Origin: Streptomyces sp. NBC_01296
GTDB taxonomy: Bacteria; Actinomycetota; Actinomycetes; Streptomycetales; Streptomycetaceae
Direction of reading: 5' to 3'
DNA length: 64,000 bases
Assembly (NCBI RefSeq): GCF_035984415.1
Contig: NZ_CP130720.1
Coordinates: 4,278,001-4,342,000 of the forward strand
Part shown: piece by piece, positions 50,405-59,289 of the stretch
Numbering within the stretch: position 1 is the stretch's first letter
Layout of the letters: each line of letters opens with the position of its first letter
The notes under the pieces: generated by a model
Seen by the model: only the letters and a program-made list of their open reading frames with translations
What the model was told of the DNA's origin: nothing
The model's database searches: none
Program-made: the position numbers and the translations under genes

Positions 50405-50426
50405 GCGGAATGAACGCCCGGTGAAC
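50405..50426 (-). promoter_or_regulatory. PHO box upstream of phoX
   Basis: Reading the minus strand, GTTCACCGGGC (50416-50426) and GTTCATTCCGC (50405-50415) form two adjacent 11-bp direct repeats matching the streptomycete PHO box consensus G(G/T)TCAYYYR(G/C)G. This is a PhoP binding site and implies induction under phosphate limitation. Confidence 0.88.
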
Positions 50427-50608
50427 CGGGCACGTCGGTGCGGGAGTTCGGCAAGATGGGGTGTGTGCTGGGTGGGCCGGGCGCCACGAAGGGCGCCCCT
50501 GCCGAAGTTCCAGCCAAGCGGCCGATAACCTTACGTGTCCACTCTGGGCAGGGATCAACCGCGCAGCACGGACAAATGACGCACGCACTCATGCGAAAGG
50601 CCTGGCCC

Positions 50609-52288
50609 ATGGGTATTCGGAGCTTGTTGCGCAAGGTGTTCGGACGGTCTGCCGAGCCGGTTCCGGAGACGACGGACGGTACTTCGGCAGCTGTCCCGAG
50701 CCAGGCGGAACGCACCCCCCTGGACGTGGCGGCCGAACTGGTCGCGGCGTCCTTCGACAATCCGACGGTTCCCCCACAGTCCGCTCCGCGGGACCGTGAA
50801 CCGGGGACCCTTCTCACCGCCCCGGCGCCGGACCCCACGGTCCCGGAGGCGCGCCGCCCCATGCCGGGGTCGGTTACGCAGGAACCTGCGGCTGCGGCGA
50901 AGCCGGTCGCCGAACCGGCAGCCGAGGCCGAGGTTGCGGCCGAGGCTGAGGCGCCCGCGCCGGAGGCGGCTGACGAGGCCGTCGCCGAGCCGGTGGCGGA
51001 GGTACAACCCGAGGCCGAGGCCCCCGTGGCCGAGCCCGAGCCCGAGGTCGAGGCCCCCGTGGCCGAGCCCGAGGTCGAGGTCGTTGTGGCCGAGCCCGAG
51101 GTCGAGGTCGTCGTGGCCGAGCCCGAGGCCGAGGCCGAGGTCGAGGTCGAGGTCGTCGTGGCCGAGCCCGAGGCGGAAGCCGTCGCGCCCGAGCCCGAGG
51201 TCGAGGTCGTCGTGGCCGAGCCCGAGGCGGAAGCCGTCGCGCCCGAGGTCGAGGTCGAGGTCGTCGTGGCCGAGCCCGAGGCGGAAGCCGTCGCGCCCGA
51301 GGTCGAGGTCGAGGTCGTCGTGGCCGAGCCCGAGGCGGAAGCCGTCGCGCCCGAGGTCGAGGTCGAGGTCGTCGTGGCCGAGCCCGAGGCGGAAGCCGTC
51401 GCGCCCGAGGTCGAGGTCGAGGTCGTTGTGGCCGAGCCCGAGGCGGAAGCCGTCGCGCCCGAGGTCGAGGCCGAGGTCGTCGTGGCCGAGCCCGAGGCGG
51501 AAGCCGTCGCGGCCGAGCCCGAGGTCGAGGTCGTCGTGGCCGAGCCCGAGGCCGAGGCTCCCGTGGCGGAGAACGTGGTCGAGGCCGCGGACATCGTGGC
51601 GGAGCCGGTCGTCGAGGCCGGCGGGGACGGGCCGGCCCATGCGCTGGCCGCCGTGAAGCGGCAGGCGCCCGGGGTGGCCGGGGCCTACAAGGCCGCCGGG
51701 CAGGTGCTCCGGGGCAAGGGCAAGGCCGGTGCGCGGGCGAAGGTGTACCTGGTCCTGGACCGGTCCGGGTCGATGCGCCCGTTCTACAAGGACGGCAGCG
51801 CCCAGCACCTCGCGGACCACGCCCTCGCCCTCGCCGCCCACCTGGACGACGAGGCGACCGTGCACACCGTGTTCTTCTCCACGGACGTGGACGGCACCGC
51901 CGACCTGACCCTCGACGCCCACGACGGCGCCTGGGTCGAGGCCCGCCACGCCGAACTCGGCCACATGGGCCGCACCAGCTACCACCGCGCCGTGGAGCAG
52001 GTCATCGAGCGCTACCAGAAGGACGGCGGCGACCACCCCGCCCTCGTGGTGTTCCAGACCGACGGTGCCCCCGACAGCGTCCGGCCCGCCAAGCAGGCCC
52101 TCGCGGACGCCGCCGCCTGCGCACCCGGCGTCCACTGGCAGTTCGTCGCCTTCGGCGACCACGACGCCAAGGCCTTCGACTTCCTGCGCAAGCTGGACGC
52201 CGAGAACGCCGGTTTCTTCCACGCCGGCCCGGCCCCCGCCGAGCTGACGTCCGGCGCACTGGTCAAGGGCCTGCTCCAGAGCTTCTGA
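50609..52288 (+). CDS. TerF-like vWA-domain protein with a long EV-rich repeat region
   Basis: A 559-residue protein in three parts. Residues 1-100 are a basic N-terminus (MGIRSLLRKVFGRSAEPVPE..) of unknown fold. Residues about 100-330 are a repetitive, negatively charged segment of EVEVVVAEPEAEAVAP units. Residues about 365-559 are a TerF-type vWA domain with the MIDAS motif LDRSGSM, then FFSTDVDGTADLTL, and FQTDGAPDSVRPAKQALADA. Proteins of this type are linked to the tellurite/stress TerD network in actinobacteria. ATG 50609 follows GAAAGG. Confidence 0.85.
   Translation: MGIRSLLRKVFGRSAEPVPETTDGTSAAVPSQAERTPLDVAAELVAASFDNPTVPPQSAPRDREPGTLLTAPAPDPTVPEARRPMPGSVTQEPAAAAKPVAEPAAEAEVAAEAEAPAPEAADEAVAEPVAEVQPEAEAPVAEPEPEVEAPVAEPEVEVVVAEPEVEVVVAEPEAEAEVEVEVVVAEPEAEAVAPEPEVEVVVAEPEAEAVAPEVEVEVVVAEPEAEAVAPEVEVEVVVAEPEAEAVAPEVEVEVVVAEPEAEAVAPEVEVEVVVAEPEAEAVAPEVEAEVVVAEPEAEAVAAEPEVEVVVAEPEAEAPVAENVVEAADIVAEPVVEAGGDGPAHALAAVKRQAPGVAGAYKAAGQVLRGKGKAGARAKVYLVLDRSGSMRPFYKDGSAQHLADHALALAAHLDDEATVHTVFFSTDVDGTADLTLDAHDGAWVEARHAELGHMGRTSYHRAVEQVIERYQKDGGDHPALVVFQTDGAPDSVRPAKQALADAAACAPGVHWQFVAFGDHDAKAFDFLRKLDAENAGFFHAGPAPAELTSGALVKGLLQSF
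51191..51514 (+). repeat. 54-bp tandem repeat array in the vWA-protein gene
   Basis: Six consecutive 54-bp units (starting 51191, 51245, 51299, 51353, 51407, 51461) encode EVEVEVVVAEPEAEAVAP with small variations; three consecutive copies are identical at the DNA level. Shorter related units extend the region from about 51033 to 51560. The length of the acidic linker could change by slippage or recombination. This is a minisatellite, not a CRISPR array, because there are no unique spacers. Confidence 0.95.
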
Positions 52289-52310
52289 GCCCGCCCGCAC
52301 GTACGTACGG

Positions 52311-52347
52311 CGAAGGGCCCGGGATCCATCGGATCCCGGGCCCTTCG
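52311..52347. terminator. Bidirectional terminator
   Basis: CGAAGGGCCCGGGATCC (52311-52327) and GGATCCCGGGCCCTTCG (52331-52347) form a perfect 17-bp stem with loop ATC. It lies between the vWA gene and the convergent aspS gene, so it should serve both. Confidence 0.92.
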
Positions 52348-52383
52348 TGATGCCTGGCCGCGGCTGCCCGCGGCGGCCCGCGG

Positions 52384-54201
52384 TTAGCGCGCGGCGTCCG
52401 GGTGGACGGCCTCGGCGACCGGCTTGGCCTCCGCCGGCTTCGTCTCCACCGGCTTGCGCAGCGCGATGTTCAGCTCGCGCAGGCGGGACTCCTCGAGGAC
52501 CGTGGGCGCGCCCATCATCAGGTCCTGCGCGTTGCCGTTCAGCGGGAAGGCGATGGTCTCGCGGATGTTCGGCTCGTCGGCGAGCAGCATCACGATGCGG
52601 TCCACGCCCGGGGCGATGCCACCGTGCGGCGGGGCGCCGAGGCGGAAGGCGCGCAGCATGCCGGCGAACTCGCGCTCGACGGTCTCGGCCTCGTAACCGG
52701 CGATCTCGAAGGCCTTCAGCATGACCTCGGGCTCGTGGTTGCGGATGGCGCCGGAGGACAGCTCGATGCCGTTGCAGACGATGTCGTACTGCCAGGCCAG
52801 GATGTCGAGCGGGTCCTTCTCCTCGAGGTCCTTCATGCCGCCCTGCGGCATGGAGAAGGGGTTGTGCGAGAAGTCGATCCGGCCGGTCTCCTCGTCCTTC
52901 TCGTACATCGGGAAGTCGACGATCCAGCAGAACCGGAAGACGTTCTCCTCGAACTGGCCGGCGCGCTTGGCGGCCTCGACCCGGACCGGGCCCATGATCT
53001 TGGAGACCTCGTCGAACTCGCCCGCGCCGAAGAACACGGCGTGGCCGGGGACCAGGCCCAGGCGCTCGGTGAGGACCTTGACGTTCTCCTCGGTGAGGAA
53101 CTTGGCGATCGGGCCGGTCAGCGAACCGTCCTCGCCCACGCGGACCCACGCCAGGCCCTTGGCGCCCAGCGAGATCGCGTACTCGCCGAGGCCGTCGAAG
53201 AACTTGCGCGGCTGCGCGGCGGTGTCCGGGACGGCCAGCGCACGCACGTGCTTGCCGGCGAACGCCTTGAACTCCGAGCCCTCGAAGACGTCGGTGATGT
53301 CGACGAGCTCCAGCTTGGCGCGCAGGTCGGGCTTGTCGTTGCCGTACTTCAGCATCGACTCGCGGAACGGGATCCGCAGGAACGGCGAGGTGACCTCGCG
53401 GCCCTTGCCGAACTCCGTGAAGATCTCGGTCATCAGGCGCTCGATCGGCTGGAAGACGTCCTCCTGCTCGACGAACGACATCTCGACGTCGAGCTGGTAG
53501 AACTCGCCCGGCGAACGGTCGGCGCGGGCGTCCTCGTCGCGGAAGCACGGCGCGATCTGGAAGTACCGGTCGAAGCCCGAGATCATCAGCAGCTGCTTGA
53601 ACTGCTGCGGGGCCTGCGGCAGGGCGTAGAACTTGCCCGGGTTCAGGCGGGACGGGACGACGAAGTCACGCGCACCCTCGGGCGAGGTCGCGGTGAGGAT
53701 CGGGGTCGCCATCTCGTTGAAGCCGAGGGCCACCATCTTGGAGCGGATCGACGCGATGACGGCCGAGCGCAGCATGATGTTGCGGTGCATGCGCTCGCGG
53801 CGCAGGTCGAGGAAGCGGTACTCCAGGCGCCGCTCCTCGTTCACACCGTCGTCGGTGTTGATGGTGAAGGGCAGCGGGGCGGCTGCGCCGAGCACCTCGA
53901 CCTCGACGGCCTCGATCTCGATCTCGCCGGTCGGCAGGTCGGCGTTGACGTTCTCGGTGCCACGCGAGACGACCTTGCCGTCGACGCGGACGACGGTCTC
54001 CTTGGAGAGCTTGTCCAGGACGGCGGCCGCGGCGGTGCCGGGGCGGGCGACGAGCTGCGTGATGCCGTAGTGGTCGCGCAGATCGATGAAGAGGATGCCG
54101 CCCAGGTCTCGACGGTTGTGCAGCCAGCCGCTCAGCCGGACGTCGGCGTTGACGTCAGAGGCGCGGAGCTCGCCGCAGGTGTGGGACCTGTACCGATGCA
54201 T
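52384..54201 (-). CDS. aspS: Aspartyl-tRNA synthetase
   Basis: A 605-residue bacterial-type class II synthetase: OB-fold anticodon-binding domain at residues about 1-105 (RLSGWLHNRRDLGGILFIDLRDHYG), catalytic core with motif 2 FRDEDARADRSPGEFYQLDVEMSF, an inserted GAD domain, and motif 3 GGIAPGVDRIVMLLADEPNIRE. Ends with a Lys/Ala/Pro-rich tail specific to actinobacteria. It charges tRNA-Asp and, in organisms lacking AsnRS, also tRNA-Asn. It is the single housekeeping synthetase gene in the window. Confidence 0.97.
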   Translation of the reverse strand: MHRYRSHTCGELRASDVNADVRLSGWLHNRRDLGGILFIDLRDHYGITQLVARPGTAAAAVLDKLSKETVVRVDGKVVSRGTENVNADLPTGEIEIEAVEVEVLGAAAPLPFTINTDDGVNEERRLEYRFLDLRRERMHRNIMLRSAVIASIRSKMVALGFNEMATPILTATSPEGARDFVVPSRLNPGKFYALPQAPQQFKQLLMISGFDRYFQIAPCFRDEDARADRSPGEFYQLDVEMSFVEQEDVFQPIERLMTEIFTEFGKGREVTSPFLRIPFRESMLKYGNDKPDLRAKLELVDITDVFEGSEFKAFAGKHVRALAVPDTAAQPRKFFDGLGEYAISLGAKGLAWVRVGEDGSLTGPIAKFLTEENVKVLTERLGLVPGHAVFFGAGEFDEVSKIMGPVRVEAAKRAGQFEENVFRFCWIVDFPMYEKDEETGRIDFSHNPFSMPQGGMKDLEEKDPLDILAWQYDIVCNGIELSSGAIRNHEPEVMLKAFEIAGYEAETVEREFAGMLRAFRLGAPPHGGIAPGVDRIVMLLADEPNIRETIAFPLNGNAQDLMMGAPTVLEESRLRELNIALRKPVETKPAEAKPVAEAVHPDAAR

Positions 54202-54337
54202 CAGTCATCCAGTTCTTCGCGATACCAAGGTGGATTCAACCCTCACAAGGTTACCGTCCGGGCCGGGGGCCGTGCGGGAGTGCCCGGCAGCCCCCGCGAA
54301 CAGGCACGTCGGGGGGATGACCTGTAAAGATGACCGG

Positions 54338-56494
54338 GTGCGCACCGAGGACGTCCTGGCCGCCATCGCGACCGGCCTGTGGCGATGGGACAACGCCTCC
54401 GGGACGGTCACTCTGGACAGCGAGGCCGCCCGGCTCCTCGGGCTGCCCGCGGAGCCCGTCGTCCTGCCGGAGGTCGCCGTACGGTCGCGGTTTCACCCGG
54501 TGGACTGGAACGAGATCAACGGGATCGTCAATCTCGCGGTGGCCGAGGGCACCCTCGCGGAGGCCCGGCTGCGGATCATGGACGAGGACGGACGGGTGCT
54601 GCGCACCGTGCGCAGCCGCTCCAGACCCCTCGAGAACCGCTCGGTCGACGGCCGCGTCGACTACGAGCTGATCGGCACCATCCAGGAGATCGCCGAGCCG
54701 CAGCCCGGCACCACCGCCGTGCACACCCCGATCACCGGGGACTGGCGGCGCTCCCGCGAGGCCTTCCTGCTGGACGCGGGGCGGGCGCTCGCCGAGGCCC
54801 GGTCCACGGCCGAGGTGCTGCGGGTCGCCGCGTCCCTCTCGATGCCGGGCTTCAACCCGGACGGGCTGGCGGTCTTCGGGGTGGCCGGGGACCGGCTGTC
54901 GGTCATCGGGCACCACGGGCACGGTCCCGGGGACGAGGACCTCTTCACGGACATGCGGCTGGACACGGACTACCCGGCCGCCGAGGTCGTCCGGACCGGG
55001 CGGGCGATCTACCTGCCCTCCCCCGATGACTACAAGCGGCGCTTTCCGGCCACCTGGCCGCTCGCCCAGCGCTTCGGCCGGATCTCCTGGGCCTTCCTCC
55101 CCCTGATCGTCGCCGGGCGCACCATGGGCGCCTGGATGGCCGCGTTCAAGCACCCGGTGTCCTTCTCGCCGGACGAGCGGTCCGTCCTGACGACGGTGGC
55201 CCGGATGCTGGCCCAGGCCCTCCAGCGGGCAGGCGTGGCCGAGTCCGAGCGGGAGCTCACCTCCGGCCTGCAACGGTCGATGATGCCGATGCTGGGCCCC
55301 GACATCCCGGGCATGCAGATCGCCGCCCGGTACGTCCCCACCGGCGGCGGGCTCGAGGTCGGCGGCGACTGGTACGACATGATCCCGCTGCCCTCGGGAC
55401 GGTTCGCGCTGGTCATCGGGGATGTGCAGGGGCACGACGTGCGGGCCGCCGGGCTGATGGGCCAGCTGCGGATCGCGGTGCGCGCGTACGCCTCCGAGGG
55501 CCACCGGCCGGATGCCGTGCTCTCGCGCGCCTCCCGCTTCCTGGCGGGGCTGTGTTCTTCGAAGGAGGCCGACTCGTACGAGGAGTCCGACTTCCGCAGC
55601 CCGCGGTTCGCGACCTGCCTGTACGTGGAGTGCGACCCGGAGACCGGGCTGCTGGAGGTGGCCCGCGCCGGCCACCCCGATCCCGCCATCCGGATGACGG
55701 ACGGCACGGTGCTGATGCGCCCGACCGCCGGCGGCCTCCCGCTCGGCATCGTCCCCGACACGGACTACCCGACGACGCGGTTCACGCTGGAGCCCGGCGA
55801 GACGATGATGCTGTGCACCGACGGGCTCATCGAGACCGGCGGGCACGACCTGGACACGGGCTGGGCACGGCTGCGGGCGATCCTCGAATCCGAGACGCAC
55901 GATCCCGTGACCCACGCGTCCGACGGCCTGGAGAAGCTCGCCGACCTGCTGGTCCAGGCCGTGCACGGGCCCTCCTCGCACCACACCACCGGCCCGCTGG
56001 CCGACCGGCGCGAGGACGACATAGCCGTCGTCCTGCTGTGCCGGGACGGCGCGGGCTGCGGCTGCGGCGCCCCGGCGGCGCAGCTGACCCGGCCGGCGCG
56101 CCGCACGGTGCTGACCGTGGCGCAGGCGGAGCCGGAGCGGATCGCGGGCGCACGCCGGCAGATCCGGGAGCTGCTGCACGACTGGGCGGACGAGGAGCAG
56201 GTGGACTCGGCGGTGCTCATCGTCTCCGAGATGGTCACGAACGTCCTCCTGCACACGGACGGCGACGCGCTGCTGGCCGCGGAGGCGGTGGGCGAGCTGG
56301 GGACGCGCCGGCTGCGCATCGAGGTCGCGGACGCCAGCGACGAGCTGCCGCACAAGCGGCATCCGGGCGAGATGGCGTCGAGCGGGCGGGGCGTCCTGCT
56401 GATGGAGATGCTGGCGGACACCTGGGGCGTGGACCCGCGCGGCGAGGGCAAGTCGATCTGGTTCGAGATGTACGAACAGGCGAAGGACGACTGA
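54338..56494 (+). CDS. PAS/GAF/SpoIIE-type phosphatase with anti-sigma kinase domain
   Basis: A 718-residue signalling protein. A PAS domain (residues about 1-115), a GAF domain (about 150-310), a SpoIIE/PP2C phosphatase (about 325-560, with GGDWYDMIPL, GDVQGHDVRAA and MLCTDGLIE) and a C-terminal HATPase/RsbW-like domain (about 590-718, VSEMVTNVLLHT, GRGVLLMEMLAD) are in order. Such proteins control anti-anti-sigma factors in stress and development. The start is GTG 54338; ATG 54317 is an alternative with a ribosome site too close. The following transporter gene overlaps its transcript. Confidence 0.9.
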   Translation: MRTEDVLAAIATGLWRWDNASGTVTLDSEAARLLGLPAEPVVLPEVAVRSRFHPVDWNEINGIVNLAVAEGTLAEARLRIMDEDGRVLRTVRSRSRPLENRSVDGRVDYELIGTIQEIAEPQPGTTAVHTPITGDWRRSREAFLLDAGRALAEARSTAEVLRVAASLSMPGFNPDGLAVFGVAGDRLSVIGHHGHGPGDEDLFTDMRLDTDYPAAEVVRTGRAIYLPSPDDYKRRFPATWPLAQRFGRISWAFLPLIVAGRTMGAWMAAFKHPVSFSPDERSVLTTVARMLAQALQRAGVAESERELTSGLQRSMMPMLGPDIPGMQIAARYVPTGGGLEVGGDWYDMIPLPSGRFALVIGDVQGHDVRAAGLMGQLRIAVRAYASEGHRPDAVLSRASRFLAGLCSSKEADSYEESDFRSPRFATCLYVECDPETGLLEVARAGHPDPAIRMTDGTVLMRPTAGGLPLGIVPDTDYPTTRFTLEPGETMMLCTDGLIETGGHDLDTGWARLRAILESETHDPVTHASDGLEKLADLLVQAVHGPSSHHTTGPLADRREDDIAVVLLCRDGAGCGCGAPAAQLTRPARRTVLTVAQAEPERIAGARRQIRELLHDWADEEQVDSAVLIVSEMVTNVLLHTDGDALLAAEAVGELGTRRLRIEVADASDELPHKRHPGEMASSGRGVLLMEMLADTWGVDPRGEGKSIWFEMYEQAKDD

Positions 56495-56556
56495 AGGACG
56501 ACCGCCCGTCCCAGCCGGGGCCGTCGGTACGGGCGCCGCGCCCGATCCGCACCGGA

Positions 56557-57633
56557 ATGCCGTGGTTTGATGCACCTGTGCTGACACTGCTTCCCCCGCC
56601 GGTCAGGCGACTGGCCGCGTGGTGCGCGGCCGTCCTGCTCGTCACCGGCGTGGTCGCCGTCGGCGTATGGCTGTGCATCACCTTCAAGGCCGTCGTCACG
56701 CCCGTACTGCTGGCGCTGCTCGGCACCGCCCTGCTCGGGCCGATGCACCGGCGGCTCGTGCGGATGAAGGTGAACCGCGGCGCCGCAGCGGCGCTGACCT
56801 GCCTCGCCGTACTCGCGGTGTTCGGCGGGGTCACGTACATCGTCGTCCACGCCCTCATCAGCACCGGCGACCAGATCCTCGACTCCCTCAAGCAGGCCGG
56901 GCAGGGCCTCGCCGAGCACTTCGGTCCCGCCGGGACCTCCCTCGAGGACCTGGCCTCCCACGCCAAGGAGCTGCTGGCCAAGTTCGGCGCCACGGCCGCT
57001 TCCGGCGTCATCTCCGGCATCAGCGTCGTCGGCGAGATGCTCGCCACCACCATCCTCTTCCTCCTGCTGATGTTCTTCTTCCTGCGCGACTCCCACCACG
57101 CCGCCGGCGCCCTGCGCTCGCTCGCGCCGCGCGCCACCGGCGACATCGTCGAGGCCATGGCCCGCCGCGCCTTCGGGGCCGTCGAGGGCTTCATGCGCGG
57201 AACCACCTTCATCGCGCTGATCGACGCGGTCTTCATCACGGTCGGGCTGCTCGTGCTCCGTGTCCCCGGTGCCGTCGGCCTCGGCGTCCTGGTGTTCGTC
57301 GGCGCGTACATCCCGTACCTGGGCGCCTTCATCTCCGGCGCGGTGGCCGTCCTCGTCGCCTTCGCCGAGCGGGGATGGGCCATCGGGCTGTGGACGCTGG
57401 GCGTGGTGCTCGCCGTACAGATGCTGGAGGGGTACATCCTCCAGCCCGCGGTCCAGAGCCGGACCGTCCAGATGCACCCGGCCGTGGTCCTGCTCGCCAT
57501 CACCGCCGGCGCAAGCGTCGCCGGGATCCTGGGCATGCTGCTGGCCGTACCGCTGACCGCGGCCGCGTTCGGCGTGGTGTCGGAGCTTCGGGGGCGCCAC
57601 GCGGGGGCCGAGCGCACCGAGGAGCCCGAGTAA
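56557..57633 (+). CDS. AI-2E family transporter
   Basis: A 358-residue protein with the eight-helix fold of the AI-2E/TqsA transporters: VVTPVLLALLGTALLGPMHRRLVRMKVNRG near the N-terminus and FVGAYIPYLGAFISGAVAVLVAFAERGWAIGLWTLGVVLAVQMLEGYILQPAVQSRTVQMHPAVVLLAITAGASVAGILGMLLAVP at the end. Family members export signals or act as ion antiporters. ATG 56557 follows GACCGGA; GTG 56578 is an alternative. It lies 62 bases after the SpoIIE-type gene. Confidence 0.9.
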   Translation: MPWFDAPVLTLLPPPVRRLAAWCAAVLLVTGVVAVGVWLCITFKAVVTPVLLALLGTALLGPMHRRLVRMKVNRGAAAALTCLAVLAVFGGVTYIVVHALISTGDQILDSLKQAGQGLAEHFGPAGTSLEDLASHAKELLAKFGATAASGVISGISVVGEMLATTILFLLLMFFFLRDSHHAAGALRSLAPRATGDIVEAMARRAFGAVEGFMRGTTFIALIDAVFITVGLLVLRVPGAVGLGVLVFVGAYIPYLGAFISGAVAVLVAFAERGWAIGLWTLGVVLAVQMLEGYILQPAVQSRTVQMHPAVVLLAITAGASVAGILGMLLAVPLTAAAFGVVSELRGRHAGAERTEEPE

Positions 57634-57943
57634 CAAGGGTTTCAGGACAACCGCGAAACGGTCCTCGATCATCCGTTCGCGGAGAACCCGAGGTGTCCGT
57701 TTTCCGGCCACCGCCCCCTCCTGCGGAAATGCCCAAAAGGATCTGAAGAGTCCGTGTAACCGGCCACGCGCCCCGAAACACAGCATTCAAGCCGGTCTCC
57801 GCCGCACGCCCGGATCCCCCTGGTACGGCATTCGTCTTCGTGCCATCGTCTTTCACCGGACCGGGGGGCCGCTGCAGCACTTGAGCCGCGGAGCACTCCT
57901 CTCGGCTGCACCACGACGTGTCCGATATCCAAGAGGAGACAGC
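57634..57943. other. Intergenic region before the SH3-like gene
   Basis: About 310 bases with a slightly lower G+C, including CGTTTTCCGG and CAAAAGGATCTGAAGAG stretches that could be promoter sequence. No gene, terminator-strength hairpin or repeat is evident. Confidence 0.5.
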
Positions 57944-58249
57944 GTGCGCAAGGCAGCAAGGTTCACCGCAGTGGCACTCTCCGCCGCGACGATCGTCATG
58001 GGCTCCGTGACCGTCGCCCACGCCGGCGACTACACCGAGGACGGGGTCCGGATCCGTTCCAACTCCACCACCTCGGCCTCCGTCAACGGCCTCGGCTACC
58101 GGAACCACACCATCACGCCCATCTGCTACAAGTCGGGCACCGTGATCAACGGCAACAGGTGGTGGGACCGGCACAAGAACAACAACACCGGCGTCACCGG
58201 GTACAGCTCGATGACCCTGATCACCAAGTGGGCGGCCAATCCCTGCTGA
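57944..58249 (+). CDS. Secreted SH3-like domain protein
   Basis: A 101-residue protein with a signal peptide (residues about 1-28, VRKAARFTAVALSAATIVMG..VAHA) and a small bacterial SH3 (SH3b) fold: DGVRIRSNSTTSASVNGLGYRNHTITPICYKSG.. NNNTGVTGYSSMTLITKWA. Two Cys residues likely form a disulphide. Bacterial SH3 domains bind peptidoglycan. GTG 57944 follows AGAGGAG. A strong terminator ends the transcript. Confidence 0.85.
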   Translation: MRKAARFTAVALSAATIVMGSVTVAHAGDYTEDGVRIRSNSTTSASVNGLGYRNHTITPICYKSGTVINGNRWWDRHKNNNTGVTGYSSMTLITKWAANPC

Positions 58250-58269
58250 TCGGGCGCTCGGAGCCGCCC

Positions 58270-58302
58270 GGGGCCGGGACCGCTGGAATCGGTCCCGGCC
58301 CC
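58270..58302 (+). terminator. Terminator after the SH3-like gene
   Basis: GGGGCCGGGACC (58270-58281) pairs perfectly with GGTCCCGGCCCC (58291-58302) around GCTGGAATC. It ends 52 bases before the next start. Confidence 0.85.
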
Positions 58303-58353
58303 CGGGCGTGCCGGGCAGTGTACGACCACCAGACCACCACGGAAAGGCTGATC

Positions 58354-59289
58354 GTGCTCCACGCACGCCAACGGCTGCCCCTGCTGCTGGCCGGTGCCGT
58401 CGCGGTCCTGACGCTCGGCGCCTGCACCGCCGAACCGGCGGCGAAACAGGGGGGACCGGACGGTCCCACGGGCGAACCACAGGTGAGCGTCACACCGCAG
58501 GCGGACCCGGCGAACGCTGTACTCCCGCTCGATGCCTACGCCTTCGACCAGAACCAGGCGAAGGTGCTGCGGCAGGCACAGGACCTGCTCACCGAGTCCT
58601 GTATGCACCGCATCGGATTCGCCTCCTTCAAGAACGCGAGCACCTACGTCACCGTCGTCGGTGCACACCGGGCCACCACCGGAATCGGCCTGGTCGACGC
58701 CGAATCCGCGAAGAAGTACGGGTACCGGTCCGGCGCATTGCCGGACCGCGACGCGGCGGGCGAGAAGAAGCGCGACCCGAACGAGACGGCCGCCCTGTTC
58801 GGTCCGCAGGACGGCGGACCGGCCCATCCGGGGGCCCCGGAGGGCGGCTGCTCGGGCGAGGCCGACCGCAAGCTGTACCCGAGGAGCACCAGCGGCCCGT
58901 CCGCGGCCCCGGCCGGCAACAGCCTCGTCGACCAGCTCACGCAGCAGGCCGGCGACCGGGCGCGCGGCGACAGCCGGATCGTCGCGGGGATCACGCAGTG
59001 GAGCACCTGTATGCGCGATGCGGGGTTCCAGGTGAAGACGCCCTGGGAGCTCCAGCAGATGGAGGGCACGCGGTGGACCGGGCCGGTCACCTCCGAGGAG
59101 ATCACCGCCGCGACCACGGACGTGTCCTGCAAGCAGAAGACGAAGCTCACCGACACCTGGAGCGCGGTCCTGACGGCCTACCAGAAAGGCCTGATCGAAC
59201 GGCGCAAGCAGGATCTGGACCAGGAGAAGAAGCGCCTGGACGAGCAGGTCACCTATGCGGAGAAGGTGCTGAAGGACGGCTCGGCGTGA
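58354..59289 (+). CDS. Lipoprotein of unknown function
   Basis: A 311-residue lipoprotein with lipobox LTLGAC (Cys about 25), a conserved region YAFDQNQAKVLRQAQDLLTESCMHRIGFASF with a second Cys, and a helical coiled-coil C-terminus (QKGLIERRKQDLDQEKKRLDEQVTYAEKVL). The pairs of Cys in SCMHRIGF and STCMRDAGF resemble a streptomycete lipoprotein family often encoded next to efflux adaptors, as here. GTG 58354 follows GGAAAGG. The next gene overlaps by four bases. Confidence 0.8.
   Translation: MLHARQRLPLLLAGAVAVLTLGACTAEPAAKQGGPDGPTGEPQVSVTPQADPANAVLPLDAYAFDQNQAKVLRQAQDLLTESCMHRIGFASFKNASTYVTVVGAHRATTGIGLVDAESAKKYGYRSGALPDRDAAGEKKRDPNETAALFGPQDGGPAHPGAPEGGCSGEADRKLYPRSTSGPSAAPAGNSLVDQLTQQAGDRARGDSRIVAGITQWSTCMRDAGFQVKTPWELQQMEGTRWTGPVTSEEITAATTDVSCKQKTKLTDTWSAVLTAYQKGLIERRKQDLDQEKKRLDEQVTYAEKVLKDGSA

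Noticed and set aside
51033..51560. The repeat array as a CRISPR locus
   Set aside because: The units are contiguous, in frame and of identical period with no unique spacers, and lie within an uninterrupted coding sequence.
50555..53548. A 997-codon minus-strand frame over the vWA gene and aspS
   Set aside because: It is the shadow of the vWA gene and an out-of-frame reading of aspS, and its repeats only mirror the 54-bp array.
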